DNA from: Winogradskyella sp.
GTDB taxonomy: Bacteria; Bacteroidota; Bacteroidia; Flavobacteriales; Flavobacteriaceae
DNA: 64,000 bases
Reading direction: 5' to 3'
Assembly: GCF_016744625.1 (NCBI RefSeq)
Contig: NZ_JADGDZ010000003.1
Coordinates: forward strand, 13,867-77,866
Both the position numbers and the translations under genes were made by a program. Below the pieces are notes generated by a model. That model was not told the origin of the DNA. It made no database searches and saw only the letters and a program-made list of their open reading frames with translations. Shown here piece after piece: positions 8,537-18,235 of the stretch. Each line of letters opens with the position of its first letter. Position 1 is the first letter of the stretch.

Positions 8537-10429
8537 TTACTTAATTTTAAGAATAAATGATTCTAATGGTTTGATATCTATACGAACACTGGCTTTCCCA
8601 TTTTCAACTTTTAGCGCTGATGCGTATGTATTATATAATTGATCTTTAACTTCATATTCACCATCCTGAAGTTTTAATTTTTCAATCAAATCCTCTGGTA
8701 ATTGCAGCTCAAAACCATAAATGTTTTCTGCATTAAAGTTTGAAATAACAATTAATTGCTCATCGTTACTCCAACGCACAAATGATAAGACTTTATCATT
8801 ATACCATTCTGTATTTTGATGATTATACGTATGAATATCTTGATAGTTACCAGCTAAAGCTGAACTATTAATCGTGAAATTTAACAAGCGTTTGTAAAAG
8901 TCTCTTAACTCTTTTTCTTCTTTAGTGGATTGTCCTCCATCAAAGTTTTTATCATTAACCCAACGTACTTGACTTGGTACTGATCCATAGTCGAAAATCG
9001 AAGTTCGTGTAGGATCTCCAAAGCCTAAATCTTCTGCTCCAAGTTCTCCAAATTCTTGCCCGAAGTAAATCATTGTTGGCGCTGTCGACGATGTTGCCGA
9101 AACTACCATTGCTGGTTTTCCTTTTTCTGCACTACCAGCAAAATCATTACTTGCAATACGCTGCTCATCATGGTTTTCTAAAAAATGAAGCATATTGTGC
9201 TCTATATCTCTTAAATCATCGAGAATGGGCGGAATATTATCTGTTTTTCCATGACCTTGCATTACATGTTTTAACGTATCATACAATTGTACTTTGTCAT
9301 ACAAATAATCCATTTTTCCTTTTCTAATATAATCTCTATATAAACTCGGATTATAAACCTCAGCAAGTAAAAATGCATCCGGATTTTTCATTTTAATATG
9401 CGAATTCATATAACTCCAGAATTCTACAGGCACCATTTCTGCCATATCGTAACGAAAACCATCAACACCTTTTGCTGTCCAATACAAAGCAATGTCTTTA
9501 AATTTTACCCAAGAACTTGGAACGGTTTTATCTTTCCAAAAACCGAAGTGTTTTTTGTAATTTTCATTGTCGAAACCTTCTGGTAACTCGTCAAAGTCCT
9601 TTTTACCATCTGGACTTATTCCGTAATTCACTTTTACAGTTTCGTACCAATCATTAATATCTGGTTGAGAAGCTCGCGATCCATTTCCTGTCCATTTTGC
9701 AGGCACTTCATCAAACCTACTGTCTGCTAATGGATTATTTTCCCCACCTAAAGGTTGGTAATCATGTTTCCATTCTGGAACTTTGAATGATTCTCCTGGA
9801 TTGTAGTAGAAGTTATTATTGACCTCGTAGGTCTTTGTTTTATCATCTTCTGCTCCAAAATCAGAGGCTCCTTTTGGATTAGATAAACTTTGGTAATTAC
9901 GTGCCACATGATTAGGAACGATATCTATAATCACTTTAAGTCCTGCTTTGTGAGAACGTTTTAATAAAGCTTCAAATTCTTGTAAACGATTCTCAACATT
10001 AACTGCCAAATCCGGATTTACATTATAGTAATCCTTAACAGCATATGGTGAACCTGCACGACCTTTTACAATATCTGGATCGTCATTAGAAATGCCATAT
10101 TTTGTGTAATCTGTAATCACATCGTGATGTGGCACACCTGTGTACCAAATATGTGTAACACCAAGATCTTTGATTTCTTGTAAAGCCTTATCAGTAAAAT
10201 CATTAAACTTCCCTACTCCATTTTCTTCAAGTGTTCCCCAAGGTTTATTGGTGGTATTTGTATTTCCAAATAATCGCGTAAAGACTTGGTATACGACTTC
10301 TTTCTTCTTCATTTCTGATTTTATTTCTTTGTTTCCGTTACGCTCAATATCCATTTCCTTAGATTCACTTTTGCAACTTAACAACAAGGCTATCACAATG
10401 AAACTTATTATGCAAATTTTTTTGTTCAT
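8537..10429 (-). CDS. GH13 alpha-amylase family lipoprotein, 630 aa
   Basis: An SPII signal (LLLSC, C19) precedes a GH13 catalytic domain starting EVVYQVFTRLFG. The family regions are intact: DIVPNH (D169-H174), nucleophile D328 in GFRYD, acid/base E357 in LLAE and transition-state Asp D421 in ENHDEQR. A long B-domain insertion covers about 175-300. The C-terminus is a beta-sandwich domain. It differs clearly from the two other GH13 enzymes of the operon, so the three probably have different cleavage preferences. It starts 3 bp after the GH31 gene. Confidence 0.88.
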   Translation of the reverse strand: MNKKICIISFIVIALLLSCKSESKEMDIERNGNKEIKSEMKKKEVVYQVFTRLFGNTNTTNKPWGTLEENGVGKFNDFTDKALQEIKDLGVTHIWYTGVPHHDVITDYTKYGISNDDPDIVKGRAGSPYAVKDYYNVNPDLAVNVENRLQEFEALLKRSHKAGLKVIIDIVPNHVARNYQSLSNPKGASDFGAEDDKTKTYEVNNNFYYNPGESFKVPEWKHDYQPLGGENNPLADSRFDEVPAKWTGNGSRASQPDINDWYETVKVNYGISPDGKKDFDELPEGFDNENYKKHFGFWKDKTVPSSWVKFKDIALYWTAKGVDGFRYDMAEMVPVEFWSYMNSHIKMKNPDAFLLAEVYNPSLYRDYIRKGKMDYLYDKVQLYDTLKHVMQGHGKTDNIPPILDDLRDIEHNMLHFLENHDEQRIASNDFAGSAEKGKPAMVVSATSSTAPTMIYFGQEFGELGAEDLGFGDPTRTSIFDYGSVPSQVRWVNDKNFDGGQSTKEEKELRDFYKRLLNFTINSSALAGNYQDIHTYNHQNTEWYNDKVLSFVRWSNDEQLIVISNFNAENIYGFELQLPEDLIEKLKLQDGEYEVKDQLYNTYASALKVENGKASVRIDIKPLESFILKIK

Positions 10430-10432
10430 TGG

Positions 10433-12838
10433 TTATCGTTTTAGTTTGATTTTAATTTCTAATCCTTCTGATAATTTCATATCAGTTGAAATCGTTAATT
10501 GTTTTAATTCAAAATTCCATTTAGCATCAACTTTTTTACCATTCACCTTTACACATTTTGGTTCTTTCTGAATATTGTGAACGATTAATTCAATTGATTT
10601 ATCAAATGATTTTGGTCTACTTCTATCATTAAATCTATGCTCAAATTCGAATTCAAATCTAAGATTTGTGCCTTTATATATAGATTCAAGCTCTAAAATC
10701 TCGTAAGTCTTGTTTTTGATGGTGTTAGCATCTAATCCATCATCATTATAAAACTCTTGTTCGTTTTCAGGTGCCGATTTATCAAAATAATAATGAAGTA
10801 CTACATCATCGAAACTATATTCTTCAGTAGTTTGCATTGATTTTGCCATCGAAATAAAAGCACCAGCTCTCACATAAGTTGGAATTGAATTTTCTTTTAG
10901 TTTTACAGTTTTTATTTGACCTCCTTCAATTCTCTTATCTGAATAAAAATCAAACCAAACATTATCTTTTGGGAAATAAACGTCTTGTTCTGTTTTACCA
11001 GCTTCTAAAACTGGAGATACCAAAATATCATTTCCCCATAAATAGGCTTTTGAGTAGTCAAATAAATCTTCATTTGTTGGTTCTTCAAAAAACAATGGTC
11101 GCATCAAAGGTTTACCAAGCGTATGATTCTCGTGCATTAAATTGTAATTATAAGGCAATAACTTATAGCGTAGCTCAATCGCTTCTTTAGCTAAGGCTTT
11201 AGCTTTTTCGCTTCTAAAAATAGGTTCACTTGGTACATCTTCTTGCGCGTGTGGTCTAAAAATTGGATTAAACACTCCGTATTGCAACCATCTTGCATAC
11301 AACTCATCATCTAAATTTGCGCCTGCAAATCCGCCTAAATCAGAATGCATATATGCTAAACCTTGCATACCCATTTGCAATGCTATTTCTGGTTGACTTT
11401 GTAATCCTCCCCATGTTCTGTTTACATCTCCAGACCATGGAATCATTCCATAACGTTGAGAGCCTGAATAACCTGCTCGCATTAAAATAAATGGTCTTGT
11501 GTTAGGAAAATCGCGTTTATAACCTTCATGTATTAATCTTGCCCAATCGTGACCATAAATATTATGAACTTCGTCTGCACTACCTGTATGATGTTGCACC
11601 CAACTTGGATGCACTTCTGGTTCCCCTAAATCTCCCCAAATTCCTGAAACTCCTTTATTAGCTAAATCTTTGTAAATGTTCCAAAACCATTGTTCGCCTT
11701 CTGGTTTGTATATATCTACAATACCTGTATTACCAAAATAGAAATCGTATTTCGCAGGATTTCCGATGGAATCTTTAGCTAGTATATCTTTTTCTACTGC
11801 TTCATTCCATTTTTTTGACGTTGTTAAAATAAAAGGCTCTGTAATGGTAATAGTTTTAACTCCTTTATCATTAAGGCGTTTTACCATGCCTTCAAAATCT
11901 GGAAAAGAATCTCTAAACACTTCAAGATTACCCATCGTTCCTTTTAGTTCTTTTCCAAACCAATATAAATCCAGAATTATGGCATCAACTGGTATTTCTT
12001 CTTTCTTAAATTTATCAATGGTCATCTCAACCTCTTCTTGAGAATGATAACCAAAACGACTCGAAAAATTCCCTAAAGCCCAACGTGGTAACATCGATTG
12101 TTTCCCTGTTAAATCCGTATAATTATTTGTTATATCATACCATGACTCTCCAACAATAACTTGATAAGTTTTTCGACCAGAAATAGTTTCGTATTTCAGT
12201 GTATTGTCTCCTTTACTGTCTAAATCTAAAAAGCCAATTGGTGCATTATCAAAGTGAAGCATGTATTTATTAGAAGACATTACAATTGGCAATGTAAAGT
12301 TCATTAACTCACTTCTCGTTTCGTAACCATAATGTGCTCTGTTGTAAAGTTGCAATCGGTTTCCTCTTCGATTCATACCTAAAGCCCTTGCTCCACCACC
12401 ATATAAGACTTCGTCTTTTGTGAGATTAAATTGAATAGTTTCTAAACTATCGTTTTTTACGTAACCTGCCTTTTCTGAAGTTATAAATTTGTCTTTGTAG
12501 TAATATGAGATTTGGAATGGGCTTTTGGTTATGATTATTTCAATTCCACTTGTTTTTATTAATATATCTTTTACTCTTTCCGTTACTTCAAAATTTGAAA
12601 AATTCGGTTTCTTAATTACCGCATGAGAATTCACTTCCCACTCCTCCTCATTTGGTAAAAAGGTTGTTTCAATTATTTCTGGTGAATAAGAAAGAAAAAT
12701 ATACATCCCATCGTTCACTTTAATGCTAGGTACTCCAGTATCTACCCATGCAAAAGTTTCATATATACGTTCAGGGTTTTGTGCAGTAATTGAAACTGCA
12801 GAAAGTATAAATGCTATGTATAATATTATATGCCTCAT
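10433..12838 (-). CDS. GH31 alpha-glucosidase or alpha-transglucosylase, periplasmic
   Basis: A Sec signal peptide (to about A19-Q20, no lipobox) is followed by the N-terminal beta-sandwich, the TIM barrel and C-terminal beta domains of GH31. The nucleophile is D403 in GIWGDLGEPE and the acid/base D471 in WSGDVNRTW. The sequence WGDLGEPE replaces the more common WxDMNE. The 68-residue spacing equals that of D412 and D480 which I recall for the Cellvibrio oligosaccharide 4-alpha-glucosyltransferase Agd31B. It may therefore transfer glucosyl units between maltooligosaccharides rather than simply hydrolyse them. This is inference and needs alignment. Length (801 aa) is normal for the family. Confidence 0.88.
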   Translation of the reverse strand: MRHIILYIAFILSAVSITAQNPERIYETFAWVDTGVPSIKVNDGMYIFLSYSPEIIETTFLPNEEEWEVNSHAVIKKPNFSNFEVTERVKDILIKTSGIEIIITKSPFQISYYYKDKFITSEKAGYVKNDSLETIQFNLTKDEVLYGGGARALGMNRRGNRLQLYNRAHYGYETRSELMNFTLPIVMSSNKYMLHFDNAPIGFLDLDSKGDNTLKYETISGRKTYQVIVGESWYDITNNYTDLTGKQSMLPRWALGNFSSRFGYHSQEEVEMTIDKFKKEEIPVDAIILDLYWFGKELKGTMGNLEVFRDSFPDFEGMVKRLNDKGVKTITITEPFILTTSKKWNEAVEKDILAKDSIGNPAKYDFYFGNTGIVDIYKPEGEQWFWNIYKDLANKGVSGIWGDLGEPEVHPSWVQHHTGSADEVHNIYGHDWARLIHEGYKRDFPNTRPFILMRAGYSGSQRYGMIPWSGDVNRTWGGLQSQPEIALQMGMQGLAYMHSDLGGFAGANLDDELYARWLQYGVFNPIFRPHAQEDVPSEPIFRSEKAKALAKEAIELRYKLLPYNYNLMHENHTLGKPLMRPLFFEEPTNEDLFDYSKAYLWGNDILVSPVLEAGKTEQDVYFPKDNVWFDFYSDKRIEGGQIKTVKLKENSIPTYVRAGAFISMAKSMQTTEEYSFDDVVLHYYFDKSAPENEQEFYNDDGLDANTIKNKTYEILELESIYKGTNLRFEFEFEHRFNDRSRPKSFDKSIELIVHNIQKEPKCVKVNGKKVDAKWNFELKQLTISTDMKLSEGLEIKIKLKR

Positions 12839-12852
12839 ATATGTTTCTTAAT

Positions 12853-12877
12853 GGATTCCGCATCAAGTGTGGAATGA
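12853..12877. repeat. Short palindromic element, copy 1
   Basis: ATTCCGCA, a 5-nt loop TCAAG and TGTGGAAT form an 8-bp arm palindrome with one G-T position. It lies in the 55-bp gap between the GH31 start and the esterase stop. It is nearly identical to the copy at 45707-45733 and belongs to the family described under findings. Confidence 0.8.
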
Positions 12878-12893
12878 AAAAACAGTCGCTTTA

Positions 12894-13874
12894 TTAATTA
12901 CCTAACAAAAATGTTAGTGGTTGATCTAATCGTTTATTCCAAGAGTTTTCTGAGTGATCTGTGCCTTCAAAAAATAAATTCTTAGAATTGGTTACATTAT
13001 ATCCTTTAGCCTTTAAAAGTTTATCTACTCTTGGAGCATATTGCGGATAATGCTGGTCTAAGGTTTTATTGCCATAATCGAAATACAATTTGTGTGAACC
13101 TGCTTTTGGCAGATTAGCTTCCATATATTTAAAAATGGCTTCAGGAAATGGATTATCTTCTCTAGGTGCAGCACCAATCCAATGTGTTGATATGCAAGCA
13201 GCACCTCCAAAAATGTTTGGGTATTCTGAAATAGCATACATGGACATTAAACCACCCATACTTGAACCCATAACAAAGGTATTGGCTCTATCTGTTTTTG
13301 TAGAATAAGCGAAATCTATTTGTGGTTTCAGTTCTTCTACTATAAATTTTAGATAGTCATCACCATTTAAATCTAATAGATTAATAAAGTTTTTCTTTGC
13401 TTCGATAATTAATCTTTCTCTTTCTTCTAGTGGGAGAAAACTAAAAGCTTTCTCTGGAAACAAATCTTGCCAACGAATCTTTGAAATATTATGAATTGCA
13501 ACTACAATAAAATCATTTGTTTTTTCATCATCGACTAACGTAGTTGCCCATTCATCTACTTTCCATTCTTGCTTATTCCAAGTCGTAGTACTATCAAACA
13601 ACATTTGTCCATCGTGCATATATAACACGCTATACTTTTTTTCTCTAGAATAATCTTTTGGCAGCCAAATATCAACTGATCTTGGTGTAATAAACTTTGA
13701 AGGAAAACTATCTACTCGTATTAAACTACCAGCGAAAATTTTGACATCATCTACGCTTTCAAAGACGTACGTTGTACTTGGTACATTAGATTCAAAACCC
13801 GAATCCTTTACCTCTTTTTCTTCTTTACAAGAAAACACAATAAGTAAAATGAATATGTACACTAAGTTTTTCAT
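12894..13874 (-). CDS. Alpha/beta-hydrolase esterase lipoprotein (esterase D / Fes-like, PF00756 type)
   Basis: I place the start at the ATG ending at 13874, which gives an SPII signal MKNLVYIFILLIVFSC (C16). A longer in-frame start at 13937 would overlap the upstream gene and bury the signal. The 326-residue product has the nucleophile elbow GSSMGG (S205) and a late histidine in GTDHSENSW (H307), with D266 a candidate acid: an alpha/beta-hydrolase triad. The stretch YSVLYMHDGQMLFD is typical of the enterochelin-esterase-like family. It is two bases downstream of the SusA-like gene and is clearly part of the starch operon. Its substrate is unknown; acylated sugars are one possibility. Confidence 0.8.
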   Translation of the reverse strand: MKNLVYIFILLIVFSCKEEKEVKDSGFESNVPSTTYVFESVDDVKIFAGSLIRVDSFPSKFITPRSVDIWLPKDYSREKKYSVLYMHDGQMLFDSTTTWNKQEWKVDEWATTLVDDEKTNDFIVVAIHNISKIRWQDLFPEKAFSFLPLEERERLIIEAKKNFINLLDLNGDDYLKFIVEELKPQIDFAYSTKTDRANTFVMGSSMGGLMSMYAISEYPNIFGGAACISTHWIGAAPREDNPFPEAIFKYMEANLPKAGSHKLYFDYGNKTLDQHYPQYAPRVDKLLKAKGYNVTNSKNLFFEGTDHSENSWNKRLDQPLTFLLGN

Positions 13875-13876
13875 AC

Positions 13877-15841
13877 TTAAAGTTTTGTAGTAAGTATAGT
13901 AACACCTTTTGACTTTAACTCCATTACATCTCCCCATTTTATAGTTTTACCTGTAATAATGTTTTTAAGCTCCTTTCCTTTTAAACCCATTTCTTCTTGA
14001 TAATTGAGGTCTATTGTTATAATCTCTTCATTTTTATTTAAGATTACAACTACAGTTTCATCACCTAAAGTTCTGTACATAAAATATGTCCCAACAAATG
14101 GTGCAAAATGTACAGTTTTACCTTCATGAATTGCTTTACTGTGTTTTCTATAATTAAACAGCTTTTTAATAAACAACTGCATATCTTTTTGTGGTTCTGT
14201 TAGACCTTCACCTGTAAACGCATTAACCGCATCACCTTGCCAACCTCCAGGGAAATCTGTACGAATTAATCCGTGATCTCCTGGTTTTTCAAAATCATTC
14301 ATTAAAATTTCGGTACCATAATACATCTGCATAATTCTTGGCATTGTTGCATAAGTCGCCATTGCCATTTTTGTATTAGTTATATCACCATCCATTTGAG
14401 TGAAAATTCGACTCATATCATGGTTATCTGGAAATACCATAATATCCTTTGGACTCGCATAATGAAAATCATTAGATAAACCCTCATAAATTTTCACAAG
14501 GCCTTTATCCCAAGACTCCTTTTCTTTAATGCCTTCAACTACTTTTTGCTGCATTGCAAAATCCATTGACGATCTTAAATTAGAATCGTAACCATCTCTA
14601 TTATTCGCACCTTCTTGCCAATAACCAATAAGTAAAGGATTGTAGCTCCATTCCTCGCCAACAATACTAAAGTTTGGGTATTCAGTCATAATTGCACCAG
14701 CCCAATCACTCATAAAGTCTTTGTCAGGATACGGATAAGTATCTTGTCTAATGCCACCTAACTGAGCAGTTTCTATCCACCATATACTATTTTGAATAAT
14801 ATAATTAGCCATAAACGGATTTCGTTGGTTTAAATCTGGCATATCTGCAACAAACCAACCTTCTGCCATACCTTTATAATCGGCTTTTGAAGCATAAATA
14901 TCTTGATTTGTGGTTCGTCTATGGTTTGAATTTATGGTGTATGAATTGTTCCAATTCCCTTCGTTTTCTTCAAAATTTTGCTGAAGGTTTACCCAGTTTT
15001 TAAATGGCAGATCTTTCATCCACCAATGCTGTAAGCCACAATGATTTGCTACCTGATCCATTACAAGTTTCATACCTTTTGTCTTTAGATTTTCTGATAG
15101 ATTTTTATAGTCTTCTAAAGTCCCAAAACGTGGATCAATTTCGTATAAATCAGTAACTGCATAGCCATGGTAAGAGCCTCTATGCATATTATTAGTTAAT
15201 AAAGGTTGTGGCCAAATTGCAGTAAAACCCAAATCGTGAATATAATCTATCTGCGAAGTCATACCTGCTATATCTCCACCATGTCTCGCATAATCATCAC
15301 TTCGGTTTGTAGTTTGCTCTAACATTTCTGGTTGTCCTTCTATACCTAAAGGAGTATCGTTAGTTACAATGCCATTAACAAATCTATCTGGCGTGATTAA
15401 ATATAAAGCATCAGAACTATTAAAACCAACATAGTCGTCGGAGGACCTCTGCCTTTCTTTTAACTCATAAGTTTGAACCAATTCTGTACCATCTTCTTGT
15501 TTAAAAACTATATTGAATTTACCTGCTTTTGTAACTTTAGAAATATCTAAATCTAAGAATAAATAGTTAGGGCTATCTGCTTTATTAATTTTAACTAAGC
15601 TTACTCCAGAATACGAAATTTCTGGTGTTGCACTCCCAATATTTGGATGTTTAACAAGAAGTTGTAGTTTTTGGTTTTTAAAACCAATCCACCAATGCGG
15701 AGGCTCTACTTTATCTATTTCATTAGATTCTACAATAAGCTCAGTTGAAGCAAATGATTCTACTTCATTACTTGTTTTCTCCTTACAAGATGACATAAAA
15801 ATTAATAGGCATATTGAAAGTGCTTTTAATATGTTTTTCAT
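13877..15841 (-). CDS. susA: GH13 neopullulanase / cyclomaltodextrinase, SusA-like lipoprotein
   Basis: After an SPII signal (MSSC, C19) comes an N-terminal immunoglobulin-like domain (about 45-130, starting PPHWWIGFKNQKLQLLV). It is typical of cyclomaltodextrinase/neopullulanase-type GH13 enzymes. The barrel begins SSDALYLITPDRFVNG. Catalytic residues are D367 in GGIRQD, E396 in VGEE and D475 in DNHD. A C-terminal beta domain contains FMYRTLGDETVVVILNKNEE. It should degrade maltodextrins, pullulan-type linkages or cyclodextrins in the periplasm. It is followed 2 bp later by the esterase. Confidence 0.88.
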   Translation of the reverse strand: MKNILKALSICLLIFMSSCKEKTSNEVESFASTELIVESNEIDKVEPPHWWIGFKNQKLQLLVKHPNIGSATPEISYSGVSLVKINKADSPNYLFLDLDISKVTKAGKFNIVFKQEDGTELVQTYELKERQRSSDDYVGFNSSDALYLITPDRFVNGIVTNDTPLGIEGQPEMLEQTTNRSDDYARHGGDIAGMTSQIDYIHDLGFTAIWPQPLLTNNMHRGSYHGYAVTDLYEIDPRFGTLEDYKNLSENLKTKGMKLVMDQVANHCGLQHWWMKDLPFKNWVNLQQNFEENEGNWNNSYTINSNHRRTTNQDIYASKADYKGMAEGWFVADMPDLNQRNPFMANYIIQNSIWWIETAQLGGIRQDTYPYPDKDFMSDWAGAIMTEYPNFSIVGEEWSYNPLLIGYWQEGANNRDGYDSNLRSSMDFAMQQKVVEGIKEKESWDKGLVKIYEGLSNDFHYASPKDIMVFPDNHDMSRIFTQMDGDITNTKMAMATYATMPRIMQMYYGTEILMNDFEKPGDHGLIRTDFPGGWQGDAVNAFTGEGLTEPQKDMQLFIKKLFNYRKHSKAIHEGKTVHFAPFVGTYFMYRTLGDETVVVILNKNEEIITIDLNYQEEMGLKGKELKNIITGKTIKWGDVMELKSKGVTILTTKL

Positions 15842-15885
15842 ACTTATAATTTTTTAATATTCTTAATTCGGAGCTATCTATTGTT

Positions 15886-18192
15886 TTAAACCGTAACCAA
15901 ATTGTTTGGTGAAATCTTAACTAGATTATCATTAACTAAAATTTGCAAATCATGGTTACCTTCTAATTCAAATTGGGTTTCATTTTGATTCACACTTACC
16001 TTTAAAATTTGATTTCTAAAGTTAACTTTAAATGAATACCCTTTCCATTGTTCAGGGATTTTTGGTTCAAAAGTTAGGGTGTCGTTCTTAATCCTCATAC
16101 CACCAAAACCTTCTACAATACTCATCCATGTACCAGCCATTGAGGTAATGTGTAACCCTTCATGAACTTCATGATTATAATCATCTAAATCTAAACGCGA
16201 AGTTTGTAAATAGAACATATATGCTTGCTCCATTCGATTTAACTTCGCAGCCTGAATACTGTGCACACAAGGTGATAACGAACTCTCATGAACCGTAAAT
16301 GGCTCATAAAAATCGAAATGACGCTCTAACTCTTCAGTTGAGAATTGGTCTTCGAAAAAATACATCCCTTGAAGAACATCTGCTTGTTTAATATAAGGAG
16401 AACGCAATATTCTATCCCAAGACCACTTTTGATTTATTGGTCGTTCTTCTTTATCTAAGTCTGCTACTGTAATGAGTTCTTTGTCTAAGAAACCATCTTG
16501 TTGTAAATAGACATTTTGTTTTTCTGAAAATGGAAAGTACATGTTATTAGCTACCTCTAACCACTCATTAACCTCAGCTTTTGAAAGTTTCGCTTTATTC
16601 ATTATTCGTGTAAAATCAGTACTGAACTCTGCTTCAACTTTGTCTATACTTTCTGCTGTGTACTTCATACACCATTGCGCGATGTAATTTGTGTACCAAT
16701 TGTTATTGACATTATTTTCGTATTCATTTGGCCCAGTTACCCCAAGAATGACATATTTGTTTTTGTCCGTTGAGAATGTTGCTCTTTGGTGCCAAAAACG
16801 TGCAATTCCTATTAAAACCTCAAGTCCCATTTCTGGTATATAACTAAAATCATCTGTATAACGGTAATAATTAAAAATAGCAAAAGCTATTGCTCCATTT
16901 CTGTGGATTTCTTCGAAAGTGATTTCCCATTCGTTATGGCATTCTTCACCATTCATAGTTACCATTGGATATAAGGCTGCACCATTTTTAAAACCTAATT
17001 TCTCTGCATTCTCTATTGCTTTTTCTAAATGCTTATATCTGTAAGTTAAAAGGTTTCTTGCTACGCTTTGGTCTTTAGTAGCCATATAGAAAGGAATACA
17101 ATATGCTTCAGTATCCCAATAGGTACTTCCTCCATATTTTTCACCAGTAAATCCTTTAGGTCCAATATTTAACTGAGCATCTGTCCCGAGGTAAGTCTGA
17201 TTTAAATGAAAGATGTTGAATCTAATCCCTTGTTGTGCTTTTACATCATCATCAATAGTGATATCTGCCATATCCCAAATTTGAGACCACGCTTCTTTTT
17301 GCGCGTCTAACAAAGCTGCAAAACCTGATTTTGTTGCCTTTTCTAAAACAGCTTTTGATGCATTAACCAATTCACTCTTACTATGGTTTCTATCAACTGT
17401 ATATCCACCAAACTTGTGAATCGTATAGGTTTCATTTTGCTTCACATTATAGTTGTAGCTAAATGACGCAAAATTAGCATCTGCATTGATAATTGGCTCT
17501 ATTATTACTGATTTTCCATCGATAAAAACTTGAGACTCCATAAAGGTGCAGGTATAAAAATCTGTCTTCATGGTTTTGGCTTGTATAAACGCCTGATTAT
17601 TTTCGTGACTTACATTTAAAGTATCCCAAAACTTATCATCCCAATTAGTGTCTTCATTTGTAATTCCGCTATCAATAAAAGGTCTATAGGTTATTGACGC
17701 ATCTGAATTTAATGGTTTAACTGAATAATCAATAGCTCCTAATTCATCTATATCTAAACTTAAGAAACGCTTAGTATATATTTCAACTTTAATATCATTC
17801 TGAAGTGTGGCAACAAAACTTCTAGAAAGCCAACCTTCTTTCATGTTAAGCTCTCTCTTAAAGTTTTCAACTTTTTTACAAGTGTGAAGATCTAAAGCTT
17901 CATCATTAATAAAAACATTAATACCAATCCAATTTGGCGCATTAAGGACTTTAGCAAAATATTCTGGGTAGCCATTTTTCCACCAACCTACTCGTGTCTT
18001 ATCAGGATAATAAACACCCGCAATATAACTTCCTTGAAATGTAGGACCAGAGTACGCTTCTTCAAAATTAGCACGTTGTCCCATTGCACCATTGCCTATA
18101 CTGAATAAGCTTTCTGATGCTTTAACTTGATCTGGATCAAATCCTTCCTCTAAAATAGACCAAGGATTTGGTATGATATAATCTAGATTCAT
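15886..18192 (-). CDS. GH65 maltose phosphorylase
   Basis: The 768-residue cytoplasmic protein (no signal peptide) has the N-terminal beta-sandwich and helical (alpha/alpha)6 barrel of GH65. GEKYGGSTYWDTEAY and VTGPNEYENNVNNNWY are family hallmarks. E490 in the latter is the expected general acid. HESSLSPCVHSI contributes the phosphate site, which separates phosphorylases from hydrolytic GH65 members. Maltose phosphorylase converts maltose and phosphate to glucose and beta-glucose-1-phosphate. The beta-phosphoglucomutase gene 43 bp upstream in the operon supplies the matching next step. Trehalose or kojibiose phosphorylase activity is less likely in this context. Confidence 0.92.
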   Translation of the reverse strand: MNLDYIIPNPWSILEEGFDPDQVKASESLFSIGNGAMGQRANFEEAYSGPTFQGSYIAGVYYPDKTRVGWWKNGYPEYFAKVLNAPNWIGINVFINDEALDLHTCKKVENFKRELNMKEGWLSRSFVATLQNDIKVEIYTKRFLSLDIDELGAIDYSVKPLNSDASITYRPFIDSGITNEDTNWDDKFWDTLNVSHENNQAFIQAKTMKTDFYTCTFMESQVFIDGKSVIIEPIINADANFASFSYNYNVKQNETYTIHKFGGYTVDRNHSKSELVNASKAVLEKATKSGFAALLDAQKEAWSQIWDMADITIDDDVKAQQGIRFNIFHLNQTYLGTDAQLNIGPKGFTGEKYGGSTYWDTEAYCIPFYMATKDQSVARNLLTYRYKHLEKAIENAEKLGFKNGAALYPMVTMNGEECHNEWEITFEEIHRNGAIAFAIFNYYRYTDDFSYIPEMGLEVLIGIARFWHQRATFSTDKNKYVILGVTGPNEYENNVNNNWYTNYIAQWCMKYTAESIDKVEAEFSTDFTRIMNKAKLSKAEVNEWLEVANNMYFPFSEKQNVYLQQDGFLDKELITVADLDKEERPINQKWSWDRILRSPYIKQADVLQGMYFFEDQFSTEELERHFDFYEPFTVHESSLSPCVHSIQAAKLNRMEQAYMFYLQTSRLDLDDYNHEVHEGLHITSMAGTWMSIVEGFGGMRIKNDTLTFEPKIPEQWKGYSFKVNFRNQILKVSVNQNETQFELEGNHDLQILVNDNLVKISPNNLVTV

Positions 18193-18235
18193 TTTATATT
18201 TTAATTTGAATGCATTATTAGTACATTCTATTTTC

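Noticed and set aside
10140..10571. 143-codon frame opposite the GH13/GH31 junction
   Set aside because: It is a shadow of two well-supported glycoside hydrolase genes on the other strand.
13875..13937. Upstream start of the esterase gene
   Set aside because: It lies inside the SusA-like coding sequence and would bury the lipoprotein signal.
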